DNA of 64,000 nt from Actinomycetota bacterium (GCA_018334075.1 JAGXSC010000044.1:131591-195590), one strand, 5' to 3'. Positions 48,436 through 57,768 are shown, counted from the first letter of the stretch. Translations and numbers: made by a program. The notes: generated from the letters alone by a model not told the origin.

Positions 48436-50499
48436 TTGGGATCACCAGCCACCGAAAAGGTACGAAACGTCGTTTTGCTCGGCCACGGCCAATCAGGCAA
48501 AACATCACTCGCCGAGGCAATGCTACATCTAGCCGGCGTCACGAAGAGGTTGGGCAGCGTTGATTCCGGTAACTCCAACCTGGACTTCGATACCGAGGAA
48601 GTTCGAAGAAAGCTCTCCATCAACCTGGCCCTTGCCCCCTTCGTTCACAAGGGAGTCAAGGTCAACATAATCGACACCCCTGGTTATGCAGATTTCATCG
48701 GCGATGCAATCGCTGGGATAGAAGCCGCGGAGATGGCTCTTTTTGTGATTGATGCAGTCGCAGGGCCACAAGTCCAAACGGAACGCCTATGGCATATAGC
48801 CTCCGATATGGGTATCGCCAAAGCGGTCTTCATCAGCAGGATGGATAAGGACAACGCTGATTTCGCTGAGGCGCTCTCGGCGATCGAATCAAAATTTGGC
48901 CATCGGGTTGGCGCGGTCCAGATTCCCATCGGGCAGGCCTCGGATTTCTATGGCGTAATCGATGTGATCCGTATGAAGGCATACCATCACGAAAGCGATA
49001 AAGAGGAGATTACCGAGATACCCGCCGAGTACGTCGAAAGAGCAGAAGCGGCCAGGGACAAGCTGTGTGAGCTCGTGGCCGAGGCCGATGATGAGCTGAT
49101 GGAAAAGTATCTCGAAGGAAACAGGTTGAGCCAGGAAGAGCTCGAAACGCTGCTGGACAAAGCTATCGCTCAGGGGATATTCATCCCAGTTTTCGTCGGG
49201 TCTGCGCTTACCCTGCAGGGAATAGAAGATCTGATGGACGAGATCGTTACCTTCTTTCCCCCACCAACCGCGCACGGGCCGCTACATACCATCGACGGCC
49301 GAGAGATTCCTGTGTGCTCGGAGGGCGAGGTCACCGCACACGTATTCAAATCACTTTCCGACCCCTATGTTGGCAGGCTCTCCATGCTCAAGGTAGTGTC
49401 GGGCACACTTTCGCCTGGAATAGAGCTTGTCAACCCAAGGACCGGAAAAAAAGAGAGGATCGCCCATATCTTCAACATGACGGGTAAGGAAACTGTCGAG
49501 ATCGATTGCGCGAATGCTGGAGACATAGCTGTATTGACCAAGCTTTCGGATGTGCTGACCAACGACACTCTTTCCACGTCCGGATCGCTATCGTTCACCC
49601 CGCTACCCATACCGGAACCCTTGTACCCGGTAGCGCTTGTCGCCAAGACAAAAGCCGATGAAGACAAGCTTGGAACGGCGCTTCGTAGCATAGTCGACGA
49701 GGATCCCGCATTGCGGCTTGTCAGAAACGAGGAAACACGACAGACCCTCATCTACGCCTTCGGAGCGACAGCGGTCGACATCTTGCTGCACCGTCTTCGC
49801 GATCGCTACCATACGGAAGCGGAGTTGAACGAGCTTCGGATCCCATATCGCGAAACGATCCGCAAAAGCTCACAAGCTCAAGGGCGTCACAAGAAACAGA
49901 CGGGCGGATCGGGTCAGTTCGGCGATTGCTGGCTCAGGCTGGACCCCAATCCAGGCGGAGGCTATGAGTTCGTCGACGAGATTGTCGGCGGACGCATACC
50001 TAGGCAGTTTATTCCGGCGGTAGATAAAGGAGTTCAAGCCGCGATGGCAGAAGGTATCATCGCGGGCTATCCCGTTGTAGATGTAAAGGTCGCTGTCTAC
50101 GATGGCAGCTACCACAGTGTCGACTCAAACGAGATGGCGTTTCGCACAGCAGGTCGAATCGGATTCAGGGCTGCGGCCGCAAAAGCTGACATGGTGCTTC
50201 TCGAGCCTATCGCCACCCTCGAAATCATCGTCCCTGACGATTATTCTGGCGCAGTTATGGGCGACATATCATCGATGAGAGGGCGCATTTTGGGCATGGA
50301 CTCCCCTCGCACCGGATATCAGTCGATCAAGGCACAGGCACCGTTCGCCGAAGTGGCGCACTACTCTCAGCAGCTTCGGTCGATCACTAGCGGCACAGGA
50401 GAATACTCGGTAACGATCGACTCCTACGAGCAGGTGCCGCATGAAATTGCGGCGAAGATCATCGAAAAATACGAGAAAGAACGAGCCGAAGGACATTAG
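48436..50499 (+). CDS. EF-G-like translational GTPase (second EF-G type)
   Basis: About 687 aa with all EF-G domains. G1 is GHGQSGKTS, G3 is DTPGYADF, and the usual NKMD (G4) reads SRMD. This places it with the divergent EF-G2/FusA-like paralogues of Actinobacteria and Thermus/Thermotoga, rather than the canonical fusA. The canonical elongation domain IV end HKKQTGGSGQFGD is kept. GGAGG lies 8 nt before the TTG at 48436 but only 2 nt before the ATG at 48430, so TTG is favoured. It faces the cyclophilin gene and ends 4 nt before tRNA-Arg on the opposite strand. Its specific role is unknown. Confidence 0.85.
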   Translation: MGSPATEKVRNVVLLGHGQSGKTSLAEAMLHLAGVTKRLGSVDSGNSNLDFDTEEVRRKLSINLALAPFVHKGVKVNIIDTPGYADFIGDAIAGIEAAEMALFVIDAVAGPQVQTERLWHIASDMGIAKAVFISRMDKDNADFAEALSAIESKFGHRVGAVQIPIGQASDFYGVIDVIRMKAYHHESDKEEITEIPAEYVERAEAARDKLCELVAEADDELMEKYLEGNRLSQEELETLLDKAIAQGIFIPVFVGSALTLQGIEDLMDEIVTFFPPPTAHGPLHTIDGREIPVCSEGEVTAHVFKSLSDPYVGRLSMLKVVSGTLSPGIELVNPRTGKKERIAHIFNMTGKETVEIDCANAGDIAVLTKLSDVLTNDTLSTSGSLSFTPLPIPEPLYPVALVAKTKADEDKLGTALRSIVDEDPALRLVRNEETRQTLIYAFGATAVDILLHRLRDRYHTEAELNELRIPYRETIRKSSQAQGRHKKQTGGSGQFGDCWLRLDPNPGGGYEFVDEIVGGRIPRQFIPAVDKGVQAAMAEGIIAGYPVVDVKVAVYDGSYHSVDSNEMAFRTAGRIGFRAAAAKADMVLLEPIATLEIIVPDDYSGAVMGDISSMRGRILGMDSPRTGYQSIKAQAPFAEVAHYSQQLRSITSGTGEYSVTIDSYEQVPHEIAAKIIEKYEKERAEGH

Positions 50500-50503
50500 C
50501 TTG

Positions 50504-50579
50504 TGGCGCCCTCTGCAGGACTCGAACCTGCGGCCTTCTGCTCCGGAGGCAGACGCTCTATCCGCTGAGCTAAGAGGGC
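50504..50579 (-). tRNA. tRNA-Arg (anticodon CCG)
   Basis: A 76-nt cloverleaf: acceptor GCCCTCT/AGAGGGC, discriminator G73 and encoded CCA, D-stem GCTC/GAGC, anticodon stem TCTGC/GCAGA with loop CTCCGGA (CCG), T-arm GCAGG TTCGAGT CCTGC. It is on the strand opposite the EF-G-like gene and ends about 4 nt from its stop. Confidence 0.97.
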
Positions 50580-50696
50580 GTGATGCGCGAAATGCTCACG
50601 CAGAGTATCATACACGTCTGTGGCGTTCCACCCTTGACTGCAGGGACGCCCACTTGAGTTCTCGTCTGGCTGGTGCTTGATCACAAGGAGTGCTAC

Positions 50697-51602
50697 TTGC
50701 AAGTAAACCGGATGCTACTAATCGTCAATCCCGTGGCTCGGCATGGCAAATCTGGCCAAATGCTTCCAGTAATCCGGAGGCTCCTGCATCACCAGCCACA
50801 CGAAATTGTGCTCACTAACCAAATGGGTCACGCTTTCGAAATCGCCAGCCAATCTTCGAAGTATGATCTGGTGGTCGCGGCAGGCGGAGACGGAACGGTC
50901 CACGAGGTTCTCAATGGACTCATGTCGATACCGGAAGAAGAGCGTCCAGTACTTGGAGTGCTTCCTACCGGATCCGGCAACGACACATGCCGAACGCTTG
51001 GTGTTCCATTCGACCTTTCCGAAGCCATAATGGTATTGGCCACGGGGCGAACCAGGCGCTTTGACATAGGGGTGTGCAATGGCGTCCACTTCAACAACAG
51101 TTTCGCGGCAGGCTTTGACGCCAAAGTAACCGCGAAAGCTGTAGAACTCAAAACCACCACACAGCTATCCGGAATCTCTCTGTATCTTACCGCACTTCTA
51201 AACACGGTCTTCCGAGATCTGCAAAGCTTCAAGATGCGTATAACCTTCGACGAACAAGCCCCCGTCGAAACCGAAAAACTAATCATTGCAGTAACCAACG
51301 GGCCAACTTATGGAGGCGGCTTTCGCATAACACCTGACGCCTCCCCCTTTGATGGCGTTTTCGATGTATGCACAATCGACCCCCTCTCTCTCTCCCAAAC
51401 GCTCATGCGCCTGCCCTTCGTGATCTTCGGCAAACATGTCAACATGAAACCAGTAAAGATGAGTCGACATACCTCCGTGCTAATCGAAAGTGAGACGCCG
51501 CTACCCGCTCAAATCGATGGCGAAGTCTTTCTCGAAGATCGCTACGAGATACGTATTCTGCCGGCCGCCATAGAGTGCATGGTTCCCAAGGAAAGCAAAT
51601 GA
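50697..51602 (+). CDS. Diacylglycerol/lipid kinase family protein
   Basis: About 301 aa. The DAGK catalytic fold shows LLIVNPVARHGKSGQ, VVAAGGDGTVHEVLNGL (GGDGT nucleotide motif) and LGVLPTGSGNDTCRTL, with the C-terminal QIDGEVF. AAGGAG lies 6 nt before a TTG at 50697; ATG codons at 50673 and 50712 lack a site as good. It phosphorylates diacylglycerol or a related lipid (YegS/DgkB/BmrU family). plsY overlaps its end, so both act in phospholipid metabolism. Confidence 0.88.
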   Translation: MQVNRMLLIVNPVARHGKSGQMLPVIRRLLHHQPHEIVLTNQMGHAFEIASQSSKYDLVVAAGGDGTVHEVLNGLMSIPEEERPVLGVLPTGSGNDTCRTLGVPFDLSEAIMVLATGRTRRFDIGVCNGVHFNNSFAAGFDAKVTAKAVELKTTTQLSGISLYLTALLNTVFRDLQSFKMRITFDEQAPVETEKLIIAVTNGPTYGGGFRITPDASPFDGVFDVCTIDPLSLSQTLMRLPFVIFGKHVNMKPVKMSRHTSVLIESETPLPAQIDGEVFLEDRYEIRILPAAIECMVPKESK

Positions 51603-52348
51603 CCCCAGATACGCAACTTGTGACCCTGGTATTAGTAACGCCGGTACTGGCGTATCTGATCGGAAGTATTCCTTTTGCATATCTTATTGTCCGAAGAGTG
51701 ACCGGGACGGACATCTCCGATCACGGGAGCGGAAACGTTGGCGCCATGAACGTCCGTCGCTCCACCGGATCCTGGAGCTGGTTTACGGTTGCGATGGTCT
51801 CGGATGCGCTAAAAGGTTTCGTACCCGTGGTCTTTGCAAAGTTCGCAGTATTAGTCCTCGCACCCAGCAGGAGTTCGTTCTTTGGGCCCTGGAGCGCACA
51901 GTTCGATGTGATCACCGCCGATTTCGCAAGCCTTCAAGCTCCAATTCCCCTATTAGCGTTTCTTATTCCCATGCTCGCCGTCGCCTCTTCAGTTTTAGGC
52001 CACAACTACTCCTTCTGGATGGCCGTGATGAGGCGGCGCTTTGCGCGCACCGGCAAGGGCCTGGCTACGGGGGGTGGCGCGTTGCTCGCTTATGATTGGC
52101 GCTATTTCGCAGCAGCGCTCATTATCGGCTTAGCTATGATCGCGATAACCAGGTACATGATGGCAGGCCAAGTTGCAGCGGCTATAACAGTTCCCGCAAC
52201 CGCTTTACTGCTTCACTCACCCGACTGGCCATTTGCGCTCTTTGTAGGGGCAGTCGTGTACATCGCCCACCATAGGCGGTTCATGGGGTTACTCAAAGGT
52301 GGCGAGCCGAAGTTATATGTCAACGACTCGATGGGGCCCAGAGGTTAG
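51599..52348 (+). CDS. plsY: Glycerol-3-phosphate acyltransferase PlsY
   Basis: About 249 aa membrane enzyme transferring acyl from acyl-phosphate to glycerol-3-phosphate. Motifs are YLIGSIPFAYLIVR, DISDHGSGNVGAMNVRRSTG (motif 1), KGFVPVVFAK and GLATGGGALLAYD (motif 2-like). It is longer than usual PlsY (about 200 aa) owing to extra loop sequence around residues 90-130. The ATG overlaps the lipid kinase stop. It fits the FakA/FakB acyl-phosphate route encoded at the window start. Confidence 0.9.
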   Translation: MTPDTQLVTLVLVTPVLAYLIGSIPFAYLIVRRVTGTDISDHGSGNVGAMNVRRSTGSWSWFTVAMVSDALKGFVPVVFAKFAVLVLAPSRSSFFGPWSAQFDVITADFASLQAPIPLLAFLIPMLAVASSVLGHNYSFWMAVMRRRFARTGKGLATGGGALLAYDWRYFAAALIIGLAMIAITRYMMAGQVAAAITVPATALLLHSPDWPFALFVGAVVYIAHHRRFMGLLKGGEPKLYVNDSMGPRG

Positions 52349-52368
52349 CGGTAAGGTTAGTGTGCGGA

Positions 52369-52542
52369 TTACATTGTGATCGCGGCGCTCGGGCACGCGT
52401 CAACACAAATCTCGCACTCGGTACAGTCTTCCTCGCGAGCCAGAACAGCAACTGCGGCCATGTCGTAACATCCCATCGGGCACTCATCGACACAAATCCC
52501 ACATGCGGTGCAAAGAGCTGAGTCCACAACCGGAATTGCCAT
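52369..52542 (-). CDS. 2x[4Fe-4S] ferredoxin
   Basis: 57 aa. Two cluster motifs, CTACGICVDECPMGCYD and CTECEICVDACPSAAI, define a clostridial-type bacterial ferredoxin. The ATG at 52542 is preceded by AAAGGGGAAG; the frame is open to 52599 but unrelated. It could serve Rnf, the hydrogenase or radical SAM enzymes. It converges with plsY. Confidence 0.93.
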   Translation of the reverse strand: MAIPVVDSALCTACGICVDECPMGCYDMAAVAVLAREEDCTECEICVDACPSAAITM

Positions 52543-52605
52543 TTTGAGCTTCCCCTTTCGCTTGGTAACTGTAGTGAAAAAGTCAGAGCATAATACCATG
52601 ACTCA

Positions 52606-54183
52606 CTAGAGCATGTCTCTGAAAAGCCGAGGATCGAAAAAGCAGTAGGGATAGTTCCTGTCGCCTAGCACCTTCATGTGCTGCAAACGCGACTCAAGCT
52701 CGGCCACCCTTCGGGCGAGCAAAGCCTCAACCGGCTGTAGTCTTGCGGCTATCTCACTGTTCAGTTCTTTGAGAGCCCTGCCGTACATCGCTTTATTTGC
52801 TCCAGCTTCCTGAATAGCATCAACCATATCCATTTTTTTCTGCACGAGCGCGCGAAGGTCATGAGAATCGCTCGCGCTCAAACCATAGTCAACCTCAATA
52901 CCGCTTTCAGGGTGATGGCGGAAACGCTTCAGCGCAGTCTTTGCCTGGGCAAGCTGCTCTGTGACTGCCTGAAAGTCATCAACAAGGGTCACATTCGCAT
53001 CGACAGAAACCACCACGAACTCCGGAGGCTCTATCCCGTAATACCGAATCATCAGTCTATCGGCAATCTGGTCATAGCGATCTCCGCCAGTACCATGAAC
53101 AAAAAGATCGGCAAGGAACATCCGAGCAAAAATCGTCAGGGCAAGGGCCTTAGGCGCCAGGGGTATCGAAAGCAGCAGCCTGGATATCTCTCCAACATCA
53201 GATGACTCGCTTGCGATGAGTTCGTCTCCGGCGAAAAGGTGCACGCGGCTGTCGGCTTTTCTGGAGAAAACTGGAAGACGTTTTCCGTCTTTGAGGATCC
53301 AGAAAGGTAGTTCATATAAATCGCCGGCCCTTTTCAAATCAGGCAAAGGCTGTGCGGCCGAGCGCAGACCGTGCGATGCCCGATACGCCGCAAGCTCGGC
53401 GTTATATGCAGTCAGATATCGATCGGCTGAGGCGATTATGTCAGCGGCATATACCCGAAAAGAGCTCGTCTCCGTCCACATGGTAACCGGCAATTCGAGA
53501 TAGTTGTTGCCCGAAGCGATCTCGTATCGGCGTCGAGCGAAGGTCATAAGCTCGGCAAGGTTGTTGGCCAGCCCCGCCGAGTCAAGCAACGCACGCCTGA
53601 AAGCTCGGAAACTCTCTCTCCAGGCAAGATCGGGCAAGATCGAAAGCGCCTCATCAATATCGACACAGTAGCTCTCCAGCACACCTGGCTCGGGTACCAA
53701 AGATGCCGCGAAATATTCGGCGGAAGGGCGGCTTTCCAATCTCAGGACATCGAGACCGACCGCTTGACCGTCAATCACTTTTGGGACTTGCACCGAGACT
53801 CCGGAAAATCTGTCGGTATCGACGACTATATCGATGGCGAGCGCACTGTAGCGCGTCGCGAATGCCTGGATCATGAAAACCTTGGACCATATCCCCGGAT
53901 GATAGAGCTCCGGGGCTGCTCCACACATTATTACCAGCTCATTTGTCGCCTTGTCCCCAGGATCAACAAGAGGAACACCCATTCGGCGAGAAAACTCATA
54001 GGCCAGCACTACGCTCTCTTCGCGTACCAGTTTTCGGATTTCGCCGATTGGGACATCGGCGATGCGAGTCTGCCACCTTTGAGCAAGGCGCATGTTTTTC
54101 TCGGCGAGGAGGATCCAGCTATCAAAAGCTGGCTGGATAACAGCTTTCGGAAGAAGCGCGGATTGTTTATCAGCCTTTCGCAC
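52606..54183 (-). CDS. Unrecognised 525-aa protein with BshC-like layout
   Basis: I do not recognise a named family with confidence. A soluble protein with an alpha/beta N-terminal half containing CGAAPELYHPGIWSK (residues 87-101) and VVDTDRFSG, a glycine motif HGTGGDRYD at 363-371, and a helical, probably coiled-coil C-terminus (about 400-505). Similar short motifs occur in uncharacterised Planctomycetes/cyanobacterial proteins. The order of a substrate-handling fold and a terminal coiled coil recalls BshC, the cysteine-adding enzyme of bacillithiol synthesis. It lies 13 nt after a BshB1-like deacetylase gene on the same strand. A thiol or sugar-amine enzyme is a hypothesis only. Confidence 0.45.
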   Translation of the reverse strand: MRKADKQSALLPKAVIQPAFDSWILLAEKNMRLAQRWQTRIADVPIGEIRKLVREESVVLAYEFSRRMGVPLVDPGDKATNELVIMCGAAPELYHPGIWSKVFMIQAFATRYSALAIDIVVDTDRFSGVSVQVPKVIDGQAVGLDVLRLESRPSAEYFAASLVPEPGVLESYCVDIDEALSILPDLAWRESFRAFRRALLDSAGLANNLAELMTFARRRYEIASGNNYLELPVTMWTETSSFRVYAADIIASADRYLTAYNAELAAYRASHGLRSAAQPLPDLKRAGDLYELPFWILKDGKRLPVFSRKADSRVHLFAGDELIASESSDVGEISRLLLSIPLAPKALALTIFARMFLADLFVHGTGGDRYDQIADRLMIRYYGIEPPEFVVVSVDANVTLVDDFQAVTEQLAQAKTALKRFRHHPESGIEVDYGLSASDSHDLRALVQKKMDMVDAIQEAGANKAMYGRALKELNSEIAARLQPVEALLARRVAELESRLQHMKVLGDRNYPYCFFDPRLFRDML

Positions 54184-54196
54184 CTCAGCCCGCCCC

Positions 54197-54877
54197 TCAA
54201 ATTACGGAAGCAATGTCACGCAAACCCACGCTCTCAATCGCATAAAACGGCTCTCCGGCCTCAACTCCGATAAGGCTTCCCCACATTCTTGCACCACTTT
54301 CCATCTGCGCGAGTAGAGACCTGCTCAATGGATTGGATTCAAACTGTGACTTATATGAGGCAAGCGCTTCCATTTTGACGGCAAGGAACCCCGTTACGTC
54401 ATGGATGAAAGATGGTTGCTCGATCAGTTTTAGGTGCACTGCCCTGTAGCGATATACGCTCGGCGGATAGAACGGCTCTCCGCGCATAGTAGTTTTGGTG
54501 AACTTCGCCCAGAAACGGGCCGCCAGACAAATATCGGAAGCCGCAACGTGATCCGGATGAGCGTCCTCCGGGTAAGGAACAAAGATGCGCTGTGGCCTTA
54601 ACTCCCGAAGAATCTCCGCCAGCTGATATCGAGCTTCTACCGTATCGAAAAGCTCACGGTTTGGAAGATCCATGGTGATTCTGGCCGCGCCGAGAACAGC
54701 GGCGGCCTGAAGAGATTCCACCAGGCGCAATTCACGAGTCCCGAAAGGCGTAGGCTCCCCGTCGGTAAGATCAACGATAGTCACACTCAAACCTTGGGCG
54801 ACAAGCTTCGCAATGGTGGCACCCATGCCAATCTCAACGTCATCGGGGTGCGCGCCTATGCATACGATGTCACTCAT
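54197..54877 (-). CDS. PIG-L/LmbE family deacetylase (BshB1-like)
   Basis: 226 aa. The zinc motif AHPDDVEIGMG near the N-terminus, LTDGEPTPFGT, LPNRELFD and the His-rich PYPEDAHPDHVAAS near residue 100 identify an N-acetylglucosaminyl deacetylase of the LmbE family. Its length and the LPNRELFD/PEDAHPDH pattern are closest to BshB1, which deacetylates GlcNAc-malate in bacillithiol synthesis. The related MshB and others are also possible. The neighbouring genes are a GT2 transferase (overlapping by 4 nt) and the unknown 525-aa protein. Confidence 0.82.
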   Translation of the reverse strand: MSDIVCIGAHPDDVEIGMGATIAKLVAQGLSVTIVDLTDGEPTPFGTRELRLVESLQAAAVLGAARITMDLPNRELFDTVEARYQLAEILRELRPQRIFVPYPEDAHPDHVAASDICLAARFWAKFTKTTMRGEPFYPPSVYRYRAVHLKLIEQPSFIHDVTGFLAVKMEALASYKSQFESNPLSRSLLAQMESGARMWGSLIGVEAGEPFYAIESVGLRDIASVI

Positions 54878-55578
54878 ACTCCACCTCCCTCGGCAAGCGC
54901 ACTTCTCCAGACGCGCATGTAGTACTCGAAGCGTACCTCAGGATCGTCCAGCGCTGGCCCGAAGCTTCTGTTGTAGTCATGATATATCCGCTCAACCGGT
55001 GATTCGACCACAATCAGGCCTCGATTGTAAGCTTTTGCCCAAACTTCCAAGGGAAAGCCATATCCTGTTTCTTTCCAGACAAATCCGCTGATAGCGGCCA
55101 ACCGATAAGCCTTGAATCCGCAAAACGAATCCGTAAGTGACCAGCCCGTTACCCGATTGACTTCGCGTGTGACTCTTACGTTGATTTCACTTCTTGAGGC
55201 AGGAGCCCTTCCTATCTCCCTGCTCTCTGGCAGATACCTGCTACCAGAGATGATATCCGCCCCTTGTGAGAGAAGAGAAAAGAAATCGGGTATGTGCGCC
55301 GGTTCATGCTGGCCGTCGCAATCCATGGTGATCAACTCGGAAACTCCTCGGCGAGAGGCAAAGGTGAACCCGACTGATAACGCGGCGCCGTAGCCGGCGT
55401 TGACTGAATTTGAGATCACCGTAACATCGGCCCGAGCAGCCAACACCTCACCCGTGTCATCGGTGGAGCCGTCATCGACGACCAGAATCTCGCCAGAGAA
55501 CTGCCGGCGGACAGAGTCCAGGACGAAGCCGAGGGTCGAGGCTTCGTTGTAAACAGGCAGCAATATCGCACGACTCAT
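54874..55578 (-). CDS. GT2 family glycosyltransferase
   Basis: 234 aa. GT-A fold features: AILLPVYNEASTLGFVLDSV, EILVVDDGSTDDT, LITMDCDGQHEPAHIP (DxD metal site) and SGSRY followed by a single-domain C-terminus with no membrane anchor. It resembles dolichol/polyprenyl-phosphate sugar synthases (DPM1-like), but lacks the membrane domain. The sugar and acceptor are unknown. It overlaps the PIG-L gene. Confidence 0.85.
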   Translation of the reverse strand: MSRAILLPVYNEASTLGFVLDSVRRQFSGEILVVDDGSTDDTGEVLAARADVTVISNSVNAGYGAALSVGFTFASRRGVSELITMDCDGQHEPAHIPDFFSLLSQGADIISGSRYLPESREIGRAPASRSEINVRVTREVNRVTGWSLTDSFCGFKAYRLAAISGFVWKETGYGFPLEVWAKAYNRGLIVVESPVERIYHDYNRSFGPALDDPEVRFEYYMRVWRSALAEGGGV

Positions 55579-55598
55579 AGTGCAAAGACCCGTGCTTT

Positions 55599-56048
55599 CT
55601 AGCTATCAGCCGAGTGCCGCGGCGCTGGCGCCTCGCGAACCGAAAAGGATGTTGTAAGCTTCACGTCGGAGGAGAGCATGCCAGCCACCGAGCAGTATTT
55701 TTCAATAGAAAGCTCGATAGCTCTCGCCACTGCATCTGGTGAGACCTGATAGCCAGTCACAGTATAGTCAACGTTAATGTGTGTATAGATTCTCGGGAAC
55801 TCCTCGGCCCGCTGCTCCCCCTCAACCCTTACCTCAATATCCCTTACGTCCTGTCGCTTCTTTTCGAGAATGGAGACGATGTCCATCGCGCTGCACCCTG
55901 CAAGAGCGGAGAGAAACACCTGCAGTGGCCTCATTCCGGCGCTTTCGCCCTTGAATTCGGGCATGGCATCCATTACCACGGTATGGCCCGCCTCGTCCCA
56001 GGCTACAAACTGTCGATTTGCGCTCCATCTAACTTGAATCTGATCCAT
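55599..56048 (-). CDS. OsmC family protein
   Basis: 149 aa. GHTVVMDAMPEFKGESAGMRPLQVFLSALAGCSAMDIVSIL, summarised as PLQVFLSALAGCSAMD (first redox Cys), and IELSIEKYCSVAGML (second Cys) are family hallmarks. OsmC/Ohr proteins reduce organic hydroperoxides with a Cys pair; this member looks like YhfA-type OsmC. It lies between pilT and the GT2 gene. Confidence 0.9.
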   Translation of the reverse strand: MDQIQVRWSANRQFVAWDEAGHTVVMDAMPEFKGESAGMRPLQVFLSALAGCSAMDIVSILEKKRQDVRDIEVRVEGEQRAEEFPRIYTHINVDYTVTGYQVSPDAVARAIELSIEKYCSVAGMLSSDVKLTTSFSVREAPAPRHSADS

Positions 56049-56112
56049 TAGACCTCCACGAGGTTAGATTGCTCATACGGCACAACACTATAGCGAGCAT
56101 AACCGATGCGCT

Positions 56113-57768
56113 TTACAGTTTACGCCCAACCATTCCTGCGAGTTCCCGCGGATTCTGCGCCTTGCTTATCGCCTCTTCGAAGGTGATTTTTCCGGATTGG
56201 AGCAGAGTTTTTAGATGCTGGTCCAGGGTCTGCATCCCGAGGGAGCCTCCACCTTGGATGATGGTAGCCATTTGGTGGGTCTTGCCCTCCCTAATGAGAT
56301 TGCGTATGGCGGGGATACCCAACATGATCTCCATCGCCATGACCCTGCTTCGCCCGTCGGTGTGCCTGAGAAGGACTTGTGAGAGAACACCTTCGAGCGT
56401 GTTAGACAGCTGCATTCGGACCTGTTGTTGCTGGTGAGGAGGGAACACATCGATAATTCTATCGATGGTCTCAGGCCCTCCCGTAGTATGCAGGGTGGCC
56501 AAAACCAGATGTCCGGTCTCTGCAGCGGTAATCGCGGCTGAGATGGTTTCCAGGTCTCGCATCTCTCCTACCAGGATAACATCCGGATCTTGACGCAAAA
56601 CCCGCTTGAGAGCTGCGGCAAAAGAGTGCGTATCCTCGCCGATCTCGCGCTGGTTGACGTACGCTTTTTTGTTCCTATGCATGAATTCTATTGGATCTTC
56701 CAGAGTAATGATGTGTAGCGGGCGACTTGCATTTATGTGATCAATTACAGCCGCAAGAGTTGTAGATTTTCCAGAGCCCGTAGGGCCTGTAACCAGAACT
56801 AAGCCTCGTGGTCTCTCGGCAAGGAATCTCGCGACCTTTGGCAAAGCGAGTTCATCGATGGTCGGAATCAAAAGCGGAATGACTCGAAATACAGCACCGA
56901 TCGAATTGCGCTGCTGAAAAACGTTGGCTCTAAAGCGTGAGACCCCGGGAATGCTGTAAGCGAAATCCAGTTCAAGCTCAGTCTCGAAACGCCTGCGTTG
57001 CTCCTCAGAGAGCAATCCCATAATCATGGCTTGAGCATCGCGAGGGGTGAGCGGGCGAGAGTTTTCCACAGGGACCAGCTCTCCACGCATGCGAATTCCC
57101 GGTGGACTACCCACCGTGATGTGCAAGTCCGAACCTCCACGTTCAAGCATCAAACGCAAGAGGTCATCGACGTGAAACTCACTGACGCTTGCAGCAGGAG
57201 GCGAAGCGGGTTGTGACACCGCGGGCTGAGGGGCACTCTGCGCAGGAGCGGAAACCACGGGTTGAGGCATCCCGGAGCCAAACTGAGCTGGCGGTGGTGA
57301 CCCAACCGAAGCTGCTTGCGGTGCATGATGCGAGGAAGCCGGGGTCACCACGCTCGCGGGTTCAGCGACTCCGGTGCTGGCATGTGAGACAGGAGCTGCG
57401 GCACCGGCTAGCGCTAGAACCTTTGAGACAATCGCGTCAAGCGAACCTTCGGAGTGCAGGTGCGCAACCGCTCCTGCCTGTCTGGCCATAAGCGCTGAAG
57501 CTTCACCTGGCTGCCTCGATACTATGATCACTTGCGAGTTAGAGTGTGGGCCTGACTTGATTTGTTTGGTTAGCGAATAGCCATCCATCCCCTCGAGATC
57601 TGCGTCGACCAAGATGATCGATGGGCGATGCGACTCGATCAGCCCGAGCGCTCGGGGACCCGACAAAACACTGGAGACCTCAATATCGGAGCCAGCAGCA
57701 CGTAGCCCTTCTCTGATCCCCTCAGTAAGCTTGACGTCCTCATGAACCACTAGAATCCTGTTAGCCAA
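56113..57768 (-). CDS. pilT: PilT-type retraction ATPase fused to a receiver-like domain
   Basis: 551 aa. Residues 1-120 are a response-regulator-like domain: NRILVVHED, LVDADLEG with Asp55 at the phosphorylation position, but the conserved lysine near residue 105 is missing (AVAHLHSEG), so it may be a pseudo-receiver. Residues 125-195 are a Pro/Ala/Ser-rich linker. The rest is PilT: GPTGSGKSTTLAAV (Walker A), DPDVILVGEMRD (Walker B), the His-box region and the AIRNLIREGK motif that separates retraction ATPases from PilB. It powers pilus retraction. No pilin genes are nearby. Confidence 0.9.
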   Translation of the reverse strand: MANRILVVHEDVKLTEGIREGLRAAGSDIEVSSVLSGPRALGLIESHRPSIILVDADLEGMDGYSLTKQIKSGPHSNSQVIIVSRQPGEASALMARQAGAVAHLHSEGSLDAIVSKVLALAGAAAPVSHASTGVAEPASVVTPASSHHAPQAASVGSPPPAQFGSGMPQPVVSAPAQSAPQPAVSQPASPPAASVSEFHVDDLLRLMLERGGSDLHITVGSPPGIRMRGELVPVENSRPLTPRDAQAMIMGLLSEEQRRRFETELELDFAYSIPGVSRFRANVFQQRNSIGAVFRVIPLLIPTIDELALPKVARFLAERPRGLVLVTGPTGSGKSTTLAAVIDHINASRPLHIITLEDPIEFMHRNKKAYVNQREIGEDTHSFAAALKRVLRQDPDVILVGEMRDLETISAAITAAETGHLVLATLHTTGGPETIDRIIDVFPPHQQQQVRMQLSNTLEGVLSQVLLRHTDGRSRVMAMEIMLGIPAIRNLIREGKTHQMATIIQGGGSLGMQTLDQHLKTLLQSGKITFEEAISKAQNPRELAGMVGRKL

